Source: Kalaharituber pfeilii
Taxonomy: Eukaryota > Ascomycota > Pezizomycetes > Pezizales > Pezizaceae
DNA length: 64,000 nucleotides
Assembly: GCA_015179045.1 (NCBI GenBank)
Contig: WHUZ01000040.1
Location: forward strand, 372,001 to 436,000
Direction: 5' to 3'
Shown in pieces: positions 11,641-23,245 of the stretch. Each line of letters opens with the position of its first letter. Within the stretch, counting starts at the first letter, position 1. Made by a program: the position numbers and the translations under genes. The notes below the pieces were generated by a model. It was not told the origin of the DNA, searched no databases, and saw nothing but the letters and a program-made list of their open reading frames with translations.

Positions 11641-12396
11641 GCCCACTGATGAACATTGAGGTTCGCAAACTGGGCATATATATATATATAGGTACATAGA
11701 GGTACATTCATGTTCGCCTCTAGACCAGGTGTTCATGGCTGGACTGGCCCCGTGACAAACATATGGTGTTTTTCACGGGGCTGGCCGATTCGTGAAGCGT
11801 CGGGACGTGGTGTACGTCGCATTGTGGTGAATTACAGTAGCTGGCTTTGTCCTATCGGAATAATTTAACTCGCATCAGGTAAATCGTGGGGGTAGTTTAG
11901 AGTGAAAGTACCCACAACGGAAGTACTACCCGCCGACCTGCACCTTTCTGGGTGTAGCTTACCACCTTACCTATGACATATGATAATATTCAAACTCAAC
12001 GTTAACACCCACTGCCCCTTGTATGATTTATCGGAGATTACTGAGCTAGGTGTAACAAAACACAATGTGACAGCGAATTTATCTGTATATGCAGGGTATG
12101 GAACGTTTTGCCATGCATCGGATTTAGGATCTATTTATTCGGTTCCAGGTGAGTATACAGGCTTGTACCTGGTTACGACAGGTAAAGCTATTACTAAGTT
12201 AGATTTCGGGAGGTCGAGATGTACCCAACGCTTGAGATGTCACTGTGTGGTCAACATTGCGCTTGCGTTTTCATGGTTAAACTGCCCAAATCTGGCAGCT
12301 CGAGTATTACTCAACCACCTATCAACGCTGCTGCACGTAGGTGCATATGCGGCATAGACCTCGGTCTCGAATTGAGTTTTGGAGTATGATACTAGT
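11641..12396. other. Intergenic with an unassigned 125-codon ORF
   Basis: A plus-strand ORF at 11980-12357 stops 40 bp before the hAT-type element. I recognise no family, signal peptide or repeat in it, and it could be chance. An AT microsatellite lies near 11680. Confidence 0.3.
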
Positions 12397-12404
12397 ATAT
12401 GCAC

Positions 12405-13464
12405 TCAGTGTTCCCAACGGGCCGGCCAGGCCAGGCCAAGGGTATGGCCTGGCCGGCCTGGGCCATAGAAATCTAGGCCTGGGCCGGCCTGAAACATTCA
12501 GGCCGGCCGTGAGGTCCGCCCGCGCCGGTCCAGGCGGCCTGAATGTTTCAGGCCGGCCCAGGCCGCCCAGGCCGGTCCAGGCCATTCAGGCCGGTCCAGG
12601 CCATTCAGGCCGGTCCAGGCCATTCAGGCCGGTCCAGGCCATTCAGGCCGGTCCAGGCCATTCAGGCCGGTCCAGGCCATTCAGGCCGGTCCAGGCCATT
12701 CAGGCCGGTCCAGGCCATTCAGGCCGGTCCAGGCCATTCAGGCCGGTCCAGGCCATTCAGGCCGGTCCAGGCCATTCAGGCCGGTCCAGGCCATTCAGGC
12801 CGGTCCAGGCCATTCAGGCCGGTCCAGGCCATTGAGGCCATTCAGGCTACAGTGTGAGTTAAGTTATACAGTAGCTATATACAGAACGTACTCTAAATTC
12901 TACTCTAATGTTTAGGATTTTGCTTGCTGATTTTTACACCGTCAGTATCGCTTTCCATTAGCCATGCACAGCTTCACCATACTGTCAAATCCAACTTTGT
13001 CGCACCAGATTTTTGTAACCCAAATTCCGGAAGACTCGATATCGGCATCAGATGGGACTGCAGGGAATCGTCGATGCAAGATCAAAACTTGAACTGCACT
13101 ATGGAGAGTGAAGAATAGTAGAATACTAAAGGAATCATCATCGCCAGAACCGGTGGTTGGAATGTCTGTCTCCCTGCAGTACTAATAAGAAATTAGTATA
13201 TAGTCAAGCGATACAAAAAAAAAATTACTTACCTGAATACCTGCGAAAAGCGCTGCTCAATAAAAAAAAAAAGTCTAGATAGTTATCCGAAAATATTGAA
13301 AGGTTCATATTAAATCCGTGTCCAAGTAACCTGAAGGTGGCCCCGGAAATAGCCTCATAACCAGCCCTCCTGCCCCTGAAATTGCTTAAACGGCCTGAAT
13401 GGCCTGGACCGGCCTGGACCAGCCTGGGCGGCCTGGTCGGCGGCCTGGCCGGTTGGGAACACTG
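12405..13464. mobile_element. hAT-type non-autonomous DNA element 1
   Basis: This 1060-bp element starts CAGTGTTCCCAAC and ends GTTGGGAACACTG. It is flanked by a perfect 8-bp duplication, TATGCACT (12397-12404 and 13465-13472). CAGTG/CACTG ends plus an 8-bp duplication are hAT hallmarks. The subterminal regions on both sides are GGCC/GGCCTGG-rich. No transposase is encoded. A second copy lies at 55755-57284 and a relic at 49095-49330. Confidence 0.88.
12578..12838 (+). repeat. 19-bp GGCC-rich minisatellite inside hAT element 1
   Basis: About 13-14 almost perfect tandem copies of GGCCATTCAGGCCGGTCCA. 19-bp units cycle through all three frames, so this produces artificial repetitive ORFs on both strands. 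Each unit contains overlapping GGCC palindromes. Confidence 0.92.
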
Positions 13465-13472
13465 TATGCACT

Positions 13473-14116
13473 TCGCTTTTTCTCCGATCTTCATAATCCA
13501 TAGGCATAACTCATATTAGAAATGGCAATGCCTCAGCATGCTTGCAAATACGAGTCATTATTCGTTCCCTAATGCGCCATGAAAATTAGATGCTGACTGC
13601 AATTGCAGAATTCTTTCGGAGCTTAGCACAGTGACTATAATGACGTTCGGCATTCCCGTGAGAGGGGCGATCAGGGACCAGGCCCCTAGGCTTGGGTAGC
13701 CGAGAGGACTGGTAGCCTAGAGGACAGATCTTAATCCTAGTTTTACGTTACCTAACTTGGACTGAGCGATGTAAACAAGCTAGCTTCATAACCAATGCGG
13801 TAGGCAAACAGTCCTCAAATTACATCTTGGGATATTGTAACTATATCGCGCTCACCGAGAATGAGCCTCGTGAAGATGTATTCAACCTCACAATATCATG
13901 GAGATGCGCGAGATGTGAGATTTCTATACTGTAAAACTTCATGTTACACCACACATTTGGTCTGCGTAGTAGTGCTCCCCTTCACCGAAATGCTATTGTA
14001 CTGCAGTAACTACAATATCCTATTTAGATGTTTCTTCATGAAATATCATCAATCACTGGCCCTTAAACGTTTATAAACAGGCCTCGAGTTCCCTCATCAA
14101 CCGCTTCCTTCTTTCC
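13473..14116. other. Intergenic, nothing recognised
   Basis: Short ORFs only. A small internal duplication (GGTAGCCGAGAGGAC and GGTAGCCTAGAGGAC, near 13697) is the only structure seen. Confidence 0.4.
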
Positions 14117-14130
14117 TCACCTCCCACTAA

Positions 14131-14598
14131 CCACAGAAGCGGGGATTAGACAGGAAGCCAAAAGCCTCAGGGCCGAAGAACGGAACCGCCTCCACCTCTC
14201 CTATCGACCCCTCCAAAGCATAGACAACCGCAGGAGAATCGCAACCCTGGCCGGGATCCTCGGGAACAAGGGGCTCAAAGCGTGGAGATACGCCATAGGA
14301 AAGGCCGACTCCCCAGAATGCAGGTGGTGTGGGAGAGCACCAGAGAACCTAACCCACATAACCAACGACTGCCAGACATGGAGGAGAAAGATAAGGGACG
14401 GAGCGGGAGGACTAAGGCAACCGGATAAGGAGACAAACATCGCGGAGATACTGGAATGGGCAGGACAGGAATAATCTTTCTTTCTTCCTCTTTTCGTTTC
14501 GTTTTCTCTTTCCACTTTCTCATACATGTACCTAAAATAACCTCGCCATAGCCCACAGGGCTGCACGCGAGTAATGAAATAAAAAAAAAAAAAAAAAA
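14131..14598 (+). mobile_element. 5'-truncated LINE (family A) with TSD
   Basis: A 468-bp insert between 14-bp duplications TCACCTCCCACTAA (14117-14130 and 14599-14612). It encodes the ORF2 C-terminus downstream of RNase H (RNRLHLSYRPL, LAGILGNKGLKAWR) and the zinc motif CRWCGRAPENLTHITNDC, followed by 3' UTR, tail A and poly(A). It sits about 150 bp upstream of the secreted-peptide gene, so it could affect that promoter. Confidence 0.9.
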
Positions 14599-14761
14599 TC
14601 ACCTCCCACTAAACAATCATTCCTCCCTTCACATTGCTTGCTTCCGCAGAACCTCATTTGAATATCGCCTCCACTTTTGCTTCGGCCGCCTCTTAGTTTC
14701 GACTTGACAAACTTACTTGGAATCTACAAGTTCTAAGTATAAAACCAAAGCATAATTCAAT

Positions 14762-15437
14762 ATGAAGTTCACCACTGCCTTCCTCGCTCTTGCCTTCTCT
14801 GCCCTCGTAGTCAACACCCTTGTCATGCCAGCAGCGGAGGCCAACCCTCGCAATATCCAAGCCGCAGACTCGACTCTTGCCAAACGCGAGGCCACCCCAG
14901 TCCCGGTTGCAGCACCAGAGCCAGCTATGAGCTCTGTTGATAGTGATGATAAAGACGTCCCTGAGATCCCAGAGGACGAGAATGATGTTGTAAAGCTCGC
15001 TAACCCTGAGGATGAGGCTTTGCTAATGATGATGTTGCACTTGAGCGTCATGACTCTATTGAGAGACGTGGGATTATTGACAGGTTTGTTAAGATCCTCC
15101 TCAAGAAGATCAGCAAGACATCCCTTGCCAAGAAGGTCTGGAATACCGGGCCGGGAAAAAATTTGCAGGTTGCGAAGGTGTGCAGGAAACTGCGAAATTT
15201 GCCGTCGGGGAAGTTTGCTTGCCAGGATGCGAAGGTGTGGAGAAGAGGGGAGGGGGGAGAGGGGGAGATATATAGTGGAGCCTCCCTGAGGCAGAAACCA
15301 GAAGGACCGTCCGGAGGTTTCTGGAATCAGGTTTTAGAAGTAGATAGAAATTTCTTTGTTTGTTAAGCCTGTCTCCGGGTTTCGAGGGCTTGCCCAGGGA
15401 CCCTGCCATGGCTTGGCGCTGCAAGCGGGGTTACGTG

Positions 15438-15472
<35 letters not shown>

Positions 15473-15653
15473 GGTCTGGAATGCACTTGGTGTTAACTTG
15501 CGAAAGTCTATCACCAACTACTTGAAAAGCAAGGCCAAGACTCTGAAACAAATCACCAAAGCACACAGGAACTGGCTTGGTAACAAGATTAAGAGCACTT
15601 TGAAGAAGGTCTTGAAGAATATCATTGGCAGCTGGCCCCGGCTGGGCAGCTAA
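14762..15653 (+). pseudogene. Secreted cationic peptide precursor, frameshifted and split by a retroelement tail
   Basis: The ATG at 14762 begins a clear signal peptide (MKFTTAFLALAFSALVV...), then an acidic pro-region containing LAKREATPVP, a Kex2 site (KR) followed by EA/XP dipeptides typical of processed fungal precursors. Near 15024 the better coding frame shifts by one base. Downstream is a lysine-rich, amphipathic-looking segment interrupted at 15144 by a 323-bp insertion, and coding resumes at about 15483 until the stop at 15651-15653. The C-terminal part (about 60 residues) is very basic with regularly spaced leucine and isoleucine, as in membrane-active or antimicrobial peptides; this role is inferred from composition only. 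I do not recognise a named family. Both lesions indicate an inactive copy. Confidence 0.6.
15145..15467 (+). mobile_element. LINE 3'-end fragment (family B) with TSD
   Basis: A 323-bp insert between 15-bp duplications AAGAAGGTCTGGAAT (15130-15144 and 15468-15482). It ends with the family-B 3' region (GGGCTTGCCCAGGGACCCTG..., GCAAGCGGGGTTACGTGA) and poly(A). It interrupts the secreted-peptide gene. Its last 80 nt match the 3' end of the LINE at 45727-48556; the upstream part differs. Confidence 0.88.
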
Positions 15654-16614
15654 CAAGGTGTTGGGGATTGTTACCCCATGGGTGGTGGATCTCATCCTTC
15701 GAATTATCTACTAAAAAATTTAAATGCCATGAGCGGTTACGAGTGGTGAGTCAGATTCAGTCCAATCAAGCAGGTTTCTTTGCAAAATTACTGACTTTAG
15801 AATACTAGAGCACCGCAAGCTACGGTCAACCAGCAAATGCCAATTGTATACAATCGAAAGTGATGTTCTCAAGATGAAGGGCGGTTTTCAATACAGGCAA
15901 TCTTATAGTCCGCAATGGACTCCAGCTTTCCTATGCTTCAAATCATGGTCTTAGGCTTCTGTTTTCGAATTTTCACTGTTCTGGAGGTATCTACAAAAAG
16001 GAATGGTAGATGGGTTCGGATTTAATTGGATCTGGGATCTTGTTTTGTAGTGGCTCTTAAGTTCTTTTCTTCCTGATTCCACATTTCTGTGGCAGTGTCT
16101 CAGAAGCGGGATTTTTTACTGTGGAGGACTTTTATTTATGGTAATAGGAGGTTAGTCTAAGTATGCATCTAGATGAAAAATCAATTGAATTACGTGGACA
16201 TTATTGTCCCAACTTGCAGCTGTTGGCAGAACCTGAAGTCATTTATTACGGGGGATTCTCACCGCGCCATCCAAACTCACCGCTTCTCCATTCGATATAG
16301 TATGTAGTTTTCTCCCCTGCGCTGCCAAATGCCGAATCTAGTGCGCCGTCTCGGGCCTTCTCCGTCCAGCGGTGTCCAAATCAAACTCTCCCGTAAGTTT
16401 TACCACTAATTCTGCCTGCGATGGACAATCACCCTGAGCCTCCAGGGGAATATATATCACTATCGCGCCTCCTGTCTTGGTGGCTTTAATTATCATTTTC
16501 CACAACAGTGCAACGATAGCCCAAGGCTAGCGTTTTGATGTTAGTGCAATCAAATTGCCGACGCCGCGCTTTCGAGACCAAAAGGATATCCCTCACCAAT
16601 GCTTTCCAAAATTT

Positions 16615-16658
<44 letters not shown>

Positions 16659-17285
16659 TATTTATTTTTCACTTCCGGTGTGATAGAGGGACAACAGGTA
16701 GCTCCTCTGTGGCGTCGGCATCGGGTTCTGGTATACTAGTTGACGCTACACCATAGCTTGTTACAACAGTAACTAATGGGTGGCATTCGCGCAGGGTGCA
16801 CATGAAAGGGGATTGTCTGTAAAAGAGTGACTGCTGTAACCTTGCAACTATCACCGTCTCATCGCATCGTCACTGTTTATCTATTATTTTCTTGTGATAC
16901 TGTCTATTGTCTCGGGTGGCTATAAAAACTTGTTCGTTCTATCGTACCGCGCACACCGGCTGTCTCCAGTACCCACTTACCTACCTTATACATCCACTTT
17001 TCTGTTGCCCCTCTCTTACCTCAGTCCCACTTACCGTCAGCTACGTAAACCAGCATTAGAGTGATCACATGGATGGGTCATATAGAGTATTCACAGTTGG
17101 ATTTGTTTAGGTTGGTTGAGGGTGAAATGTTTATGGGATAGGAGCAGTACAATAGTATAACATTATTAGTAGTCCCCCGATAATACATGATCCATTCCTC
17201 ATAGCCCGTCGTGCGGTATACGAGCGATGATTTTCTCATTTTTACAAAAAAAAAGTCCATGAACAGAGAGGTAGTTCAACATGCT
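15654..17285. other. Intergenic, with a (TTTC)n microsatellite
   Basis: No gene recognised over 1.6 kb. A TTTC microsatellite of about 12 units occupies 16612-16659. Confidence 0.5.
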
Positions 17286-19476
17286 TCATAACAGGTATAC
17301 ATTGATAGGTGCGTCCCATGCTAATGAACCGCCGGGCTTCAAAGTTGGCTCAAAAGGCAACCAAACTTTCTGTTCTTCCGGTGCTTTCCAGCCTAGCGAA
17401 CAAATCCTCCGGAGATAATACTTTGAATAAGTATAGTCAGCATCAGAGCCCACTGTTGGCCGCGGCGGTGACGCCCACCACTGAGGCACTGTCCATTGCG
17501 ATATTTCTTTGCAAATCAAGATTAAGTGGTTGCCCGAGCGTGGTGCAGGAGCGACGGCGGGGAGCCCCTGTGGTCTTGCAGTAGATGTAACCTCTGCCAT
17601 GGCACCTTCCCCTCGGGATCGAGATCAATGGAGGTCACGTCGACCAGGACATAACGGCCCCCATGCACAAGATCTACGTCAGGAAGGTCCTGAGTCGGGG
17701 TAGCGGAGCGCAATTGTACCTCACATTCTTTGCCATCTAGCCCCTTTGCTGCAACAACATAGTGGTCTATCCGCCCGGCACTATTTAGCACCCGACGCAG
17801 CATGCACTCGCGATATAAAAATCCACATCTTAGCCACAATGCGTAATCAACTCTCGGAAGAACTCCCCCCGGTAGTTGTGGTTCCACTACACAATTTGGG
17901 AATTGCATGACCTGAGCCCAGCTCGGGAACCAGTATTCAGCCGAAGGGTAGGGAAAATGTTGCAACAAAGAGCGGACAATTGACAGATGCAAGCCTGTTG
18001 GAGTGAAGCCGATAGATGAATACAACGAGTATATCAAGCGCACCCATGCGTCTTCTGGCTTCTCCTGCGGGTTATACGTTGGTATCGATACGTCATGACT
18101 CATTGTGCCGTAGAACAAGAAAGCTAAGCTGGAGACCATGTCAACGGGATTTGAGGCGCAACGATGTTGGATCTCTTGCAATAACACGTCAAAGTTGAAC
18201 TTTTCAAAATAACGTCCTGGTGGTAGAAGCATGTTGAATTTATCTCTCAGTGTGACACCCTCGTTAAGCTGTATATACCCTTTATAAGCAACTGTCGTTG
18301 GCAGTTTGCGAATCGACATTATAATGAACGCGAAGCACATGTATGACTTACCTCACATGCCCAAGGATCCACATTCACATCCCGCAACCCTGCAACAATC
18401 GTACGTTGACACGGCTTCATCTCCTGCAGTATCAAAGCCCGCCTGAGCCAATGCTTGGGATGGTCCCAGTTCTCTAACTTGAACGGCCTTCCAAGTCCAT
18501 TGAAGTAGGTTATTACTTTTTCCGGCTCTTGATACACTAATCCAATGGTTGGAACATCAGTCTCCCATTCCTCCAGTCTTCGTCCCTCCCGCTTCGCAAT
18601 AATCTCCGAAGTGACTCCTGGAGCGGACAAAATAGAGGGTGGGATTTCCTGTCGCAAACAGAGCACATCAAGCCAGGCGTACCTGACGTTATGTCTGATC
18701 AATTCTTCACGGATATCCTCAATCCTCACTCCCCTTGGGACTGCCACAGGCCACAGATTCTGATTGACATTGCTCCAGATATACTCAAGGTCCTCTTTGT
18801 CCACCCAGGCATGAGATATTGGCATAACACGTATCGAGTTAAAGCTATAGAGCCTATTTCCATACCAGCTTATTGGAACGACTCTGTTCGCGCACACATC
18901 CCAGACTCGCCTTGGCCCTATATCTCGGTCGTTGCATATTAGTTTGTTGCCATTTTTATCAAAAAAGGTCTCAAGCTTCCATGGTGGGGCTAAAGGGCCA
19001 TCAATAGTTTCTGAATGGAAGTGATTCTGATAAGCACTGGGACTCAGAAGCGGCTCCAGACTGGGCACTGACTCTCTAAAATCATCCTCACGTTCATATT
19101 GTCTCAGATTAAATGCTGCAAACCATGCATGCACTACTCCAAAGCAATAGTCGTGCGCGATGAAATAGGAAAGCCACTGCCGGTAGACGGACGTATTACC
19201 CCGGTGAACTGGGTTCCGACCCCAGAAATCTCTGATCCGGTTGTCAAGGTCATTCTCGGTTAGGGAGCCTACGCGACCGTCGCTTTCGGCGGCGGTCAGG
19301 ACGGCGGCCGGAGGGTAATTGTAATGGGCTCCAGGAGCCAGTTGGTCAGTGTACCGCATGTCGTACCAATGCTCTCGATGAAAAATGAGGGTCCATATCC
19401 AGGAATATGATTTCAGTGGCGGGTCTATAGGACTACCCTTAATGACGAGTCTGCGTTGGCCTATGACAAGATGCAT
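17286..19476 (-). CDS. HET-domain (heterokaryon incompatibility) protein
   Basis: Probable cytoplasmic protein of the HET family, whose members trigger cell death when incompatible hyphae fuse. The ATG at 19476 opens exon 1; the HET core lies at residues about 210-370, with the motifs ISHAWVDKEDLEYIW, VRYAWLDVLCLRQE and WLRRALILQE. Exon 2 continues with the family's downstream block (ASNPVDMVSSLAFLF, DAWVRLIYSLY, WFPSWAQVM). Intron 1, about 18355-18290, has two possible donors; the GTGAGG donor keeps phase. A second junction near 17606-17568 moves to the frame ending HLILICKEISQW...; the direct intron would be only 38 nt, so a 71-nt alternative from an upstream GTGACC or a frameshift is possible. 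No upstream neighbour appears to be co-regulated. Confidence 0.8.
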
Positions 19477-19479
19477 TTT

Positions 19480-20907
19480 CGCTCTAAATTTGAGTTGAAT
19501 CTAGAGATGATAACGTCAATGGAGAGATTCCTTGATAATCGACACTGATGCGTGCACCCTGCAACTCGGGCGACCGAAAGAAAGCAGAATGTTAACTTGT
19601 AGGCGTTTGAAAAGAATGACATGGGGAGATTTTAAGTAGTAGGAGGAAAGTTGGCCACGCTCATAACTGATCTCCTTAAGTGTGCGAGCTTGGGTAAGAT
19701 ACTAATAAATAATTAAATCTATTATCAGCCCCTGGGTGGAGGGGTAACCTAGCGAAATCAATGAGCTGGGCAACCAGGGATAAATATCCCCAGGGGCAAC
19801 CAGGCCGGGGCTACGTAAAGCACTATCCGCGAAGTTTTCGTTCCCAATTCCAGAACCTATTTTAAGGAGTTCCACAAATTCATGAAGAAATGAAAGTCAA
19901 GGAGACAAGGTATGTCGAAGTAGAGTACATCGGCAAGATCAGAACACTTGCAAATTTTTATTTGTTATGCATCAGAGCATTACAGGAATTAGCTGCACCT
20001 CAGATAAATTTTTGTCAGACGCGGAAAAAAAAAGCCAAGTTGCTGCAGCAATATAGATAACCAGCTTACCAACGACATCTCCACCCGAGCATTAAAACGG
20101 ACTTAGGAAGAGAATCCTCTCACGACAGAAAAGTACAACACGAGCTGACCGTCCACAACTAAATCCAAACATCGAAAACTCACAGGGCTGAAACGCACTG
20201 CAGAACAAAAACTTCGGAAAGGCCCAACTCGTTCTAGGATACTTATTACATGATGCAAGATTACAGTTGTTCAGAGTCGCTCATTATTATCACGACATAA
20301 CCTTGGTGATGTGCTTAGCGAACGTAGAATGGGAGATGGTGGTCTCTTGCAATGAGTGCGATTATCTTCAGTTCTGCTGTAAGCACCATTTTGCCCGGGC
20401 ATGTACGTACGAAAATGAAGTGTGCCCAGTGCCTGCAAGGTTGTCAACCATCCCAAGCAACAGCGCCCAAGGGAGGCTGTACACATCTTCTGTACCATTC
20501 GGCAGATGCACAATTGAAAAAAACTTACATAAAATACGGGTTATATTACCACTTATATTGTTGCTTAGAATTCGCTCTGGGTAAGTTTATCGTAAAAATT
20601 CGCTCGAAAGGACGTTCCGTATGACCAAATCGGTGTAACTCCGCCTTCGGCCATGGGTGCCCAGCCACCCTTCGTCTCTTATCAAGTAACTCAATTCTCG
20701 ATATGTACAGTACATGATTGTGTTGGCTCTGGTTACACAATCTTGCCACCCAATATCAACATGTAGGCCCGTAGGTTAAAGTACATTTACAATTCAATCT
20801 GACGCCAAGAATTCGCCTTGTATGAATCATTCGTATCGATCTTTTTTTTTTTTCTTTTTAATATCACACGGCCAAGGGTATGAGAGTCGGTAAGCCCCGA
20901 AGCCCCC
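19480..20907. other. Intergenic, nothing recognised
   Basis: No gene of convincing quality. A poly-T run at about 20842 followed by AATATCACACGGCCAAGGG faintly resembles an inverted, decayed LINE tail A, but no flanking duplication supports it. Confidence 0.35.
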
Positions 20908-20909
20908 TA

Positions 20910-22608
20910 CCATCACCGATGGGGTAATGATGTGCCCACCGGTAATGATGCGCCCTCTTGGCACTCCTCCTCATGCATTCTCCCATCGTATTACTTTTTG
21001 TAGGTATATGACATATATTGAAATTATATACTACAAGGCTAATTCCATATCGCTAAATCAGAATCTTTCAACAGAATCACAAAAAAATCAATAAATCAAG
21101 ATCTGTGACTAAATCTATCATTCTCCATCAAAAAAAGCCCCCCTTCTATATAACCTGCCCAATATTACTCAAAATCAAGATATTATTATAGAAAGCTATC
21201 AATACATATTTGCCCTGCATCAGTCTATTAGGTTATAGTCAGCAGTTGCATGCAGAGTTCATCTGGAATAACTATACGTTCAAATATATAGAGAAAGCTT
21301 ACATTCTCCGAGTCAGGCCAATCTGTGTACATCAATATCACTATTAGTGTTCTCAGAGTTTTCAGGTGATCCAGAAATGCTACAACTATGCATGATGATA
21401 GCTGAAGGACTGGAGGTGATGGCTGTAGCCTTATTTGAGGCCTTCGGTAGAGATGATGAGCTCTGCAAGTGAGAATTTGCTAATAATACCTTTAGTACTG
21501 GGCGACTGGTACAGCGAATATGCACACATATATGACGTATGCAATATGCTATTGCTGTTGTATTGCTATATAAGCTGCGTAGAGGAGTACACAGCTAGTC
21601 AAATACCTACAATGCACTCATTTATACGACTGCGACGCCGCCCGACATTAGCTCGCATATGACTTGCATATGCGCATTTCGTATACACCACCGACTGCCC
21701 GCCCTACAGTTGTAGTGAGCCCGTAACAGAGAAGAAGTTAAGAGCAGCAGTGGAAAAGATCCTGAAAGTAGAAAAATAGGCTGATAAAGCAGAGAAGTAG
21801 CAGAATACTATCAAGAAAGAAAAAAAAAAGGCTATTGAGGAAAAAAGGTGATTAGATATAAAAGAGCATAAAAAGAGGGTAAAATAGAAGCAAGAAGAGA
21901 AGGAACATAAAGTAGCTAAGTGGACTGCAATGAGGGGTCGTAGGGCAGTTCGCACATGGGCCACGGCCGAGGGAAACCTATGGTTGATATTCGGGGAGGG
22001 TCTAAACAGCCAAGGGAGGGGGTGGCCAGAGAAGTATTATCAGTGAATTTTGAGCCACATTGCTCATCATCTCTACCAGAGCCCTCAAATGAGGCTACAG
22101 TCATCATCTCTAGCCCTTCAACTACTACTATGTCAAGTCCTAGCATTTCTGGATCACCTGAAGACTTTGAGGATACTGATAATAACATCGAGATCTAAAA
22201 ATTGGCCTGAGAATCTAAATTTTATCTATATATTTGAAGGTATACTGCATTCCAGATGAATTCATATGCAATTGCTGACTATAACTTAATAGACTGATAT
22301 ACAATGAATAAGAATTGATAGGTCTCTTTAATAATATCTTAATTTTGGATAATATTAGATAGGTCATTTGCAAGGAGGTCTTTTTTTGGATGGAGGATGA
22401 CAGATTTATTCAGAGATCTTGACCTTTTGATTTTTTCATGGTTCTGATGAAATATTCTGATTTAGCGATATGGAATTAGCCTTGTAATATGTAATTTTAA
22501 TATATGTTGTATGCCTGCAATAAGTATTACGATGGGAAAATGCGTGAGGAGGAGTGCCAAGAGCGCGCATCATTACCGGTGGGCACATCATTACCCCATC
22601 GGTGATGG
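20910..22608. mobile_element. TA-flanked pogo/Fot1-like element with long inverted arms
   Basis: The ends CCATCACCGATGGGGTAATG and their complement (ending at 22608) are bounded by TA dinucleotides (20908-20909, 22609-22610), as in Tc1/mariner-type transposons. The inverted similarity continues well past the termini, over roughly 580 bp each side (about 20910-21490 and 22035-22608), with many C/T and G/A mismatches. The core encodes a lysine/glutamate-rich coil broken by several TAG stops (about 21700-21960), reminiscent of the C-terminal part of Fot1/pogo transposases after RIP. No intact transposase remains. Confidence 0.75.
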
Positions 22609-22619
22609 TAGTCACGAAT

Positions 22620-23020
22620 CTGGCTAGTTCAAAACTACAGAACACCCTAGTCTGGTTGCACTACCCCTCGTAGAGGGTCTGGTCCAAAACATTGATTTTA
22701 GTATGATATGGGGCTCGGTTCAAGATGGTGTCTTGGCAGACTACACCAATATTCTATCTATTATGTACTCCGTACTGTTGGAAAAGCCACAAAAAGCGCA
22801 GCACCATCACAGAAAAAAAAATTATTGGATCGCTTAATGTCAATTACGTTCATTGCCAGCAATCGTCCCTTCTTATGGCATAGTTCCTTCTCGGCTTAGG
22901 CAACTGCGTGTGTGCTATACCTTGGCAGAAACCACACCAGACACCCCTAAGTATGATACGGTATGGTGAGACTTAGAAGCACGATGAGTATGTATTCATA
23001 TGCATGTTATGAAGTATAGC
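22620..23020. other. Intergenic, nothing recognised
   Basis: Only short ORFs and no repeat ends. Confidence 0.35.
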
Positions 23021-23035
23021 AAGCGTGGTGGCAGC

Positions 23036-23094
23036 CCTGCCATGGCGAGCAGCTACAAGCGGGGTCACGTGAAAAAAAAAAAAAAAAAAAAAAA
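23036..23094 (+). mobile_element. LINE 3'-tail insertion (family B) with TSD
   Basis: A 59-bp insert (CCTGCCATGGCGAGCAGC... GGGGTCACGTG, then poly(A)) between perfect 14-bp duplications AGCGTGGTGGCAGC (23022-23035 and 23095-23108). Only about 36 nt are templated. Confidence 0.92.
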
Positions 23095-23245
23095 AGCGTG
23101 GTGGCAGCATAGCATGATAAGTATGTGTAGCATAGTGGAAGATTGAACGCAGTGGAGAGCGGGAGTGGATCAGTGCTAGGGGGGAGGTATGGGAGTAGGA
23201 GCGTGGTGTATGGAGGGCCTCACGGTCGGGAGGCCAGTTACTTGC

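Noticed and set aside
12341..12857. Overlapping plus- and minus-strand ORFs with perfect repeats (RSRPFRPVQAIQAGPGHSG)
   Set aside because: They arise from a 19-bp minisatellite read through all frames inside a hAT-type element; no start context or conserved domain.
16612..16659. Ser/Phe/Leu repeat ORF near 16535-16756
   Set aside because: Produced by the (TTTC)n microsatellite.
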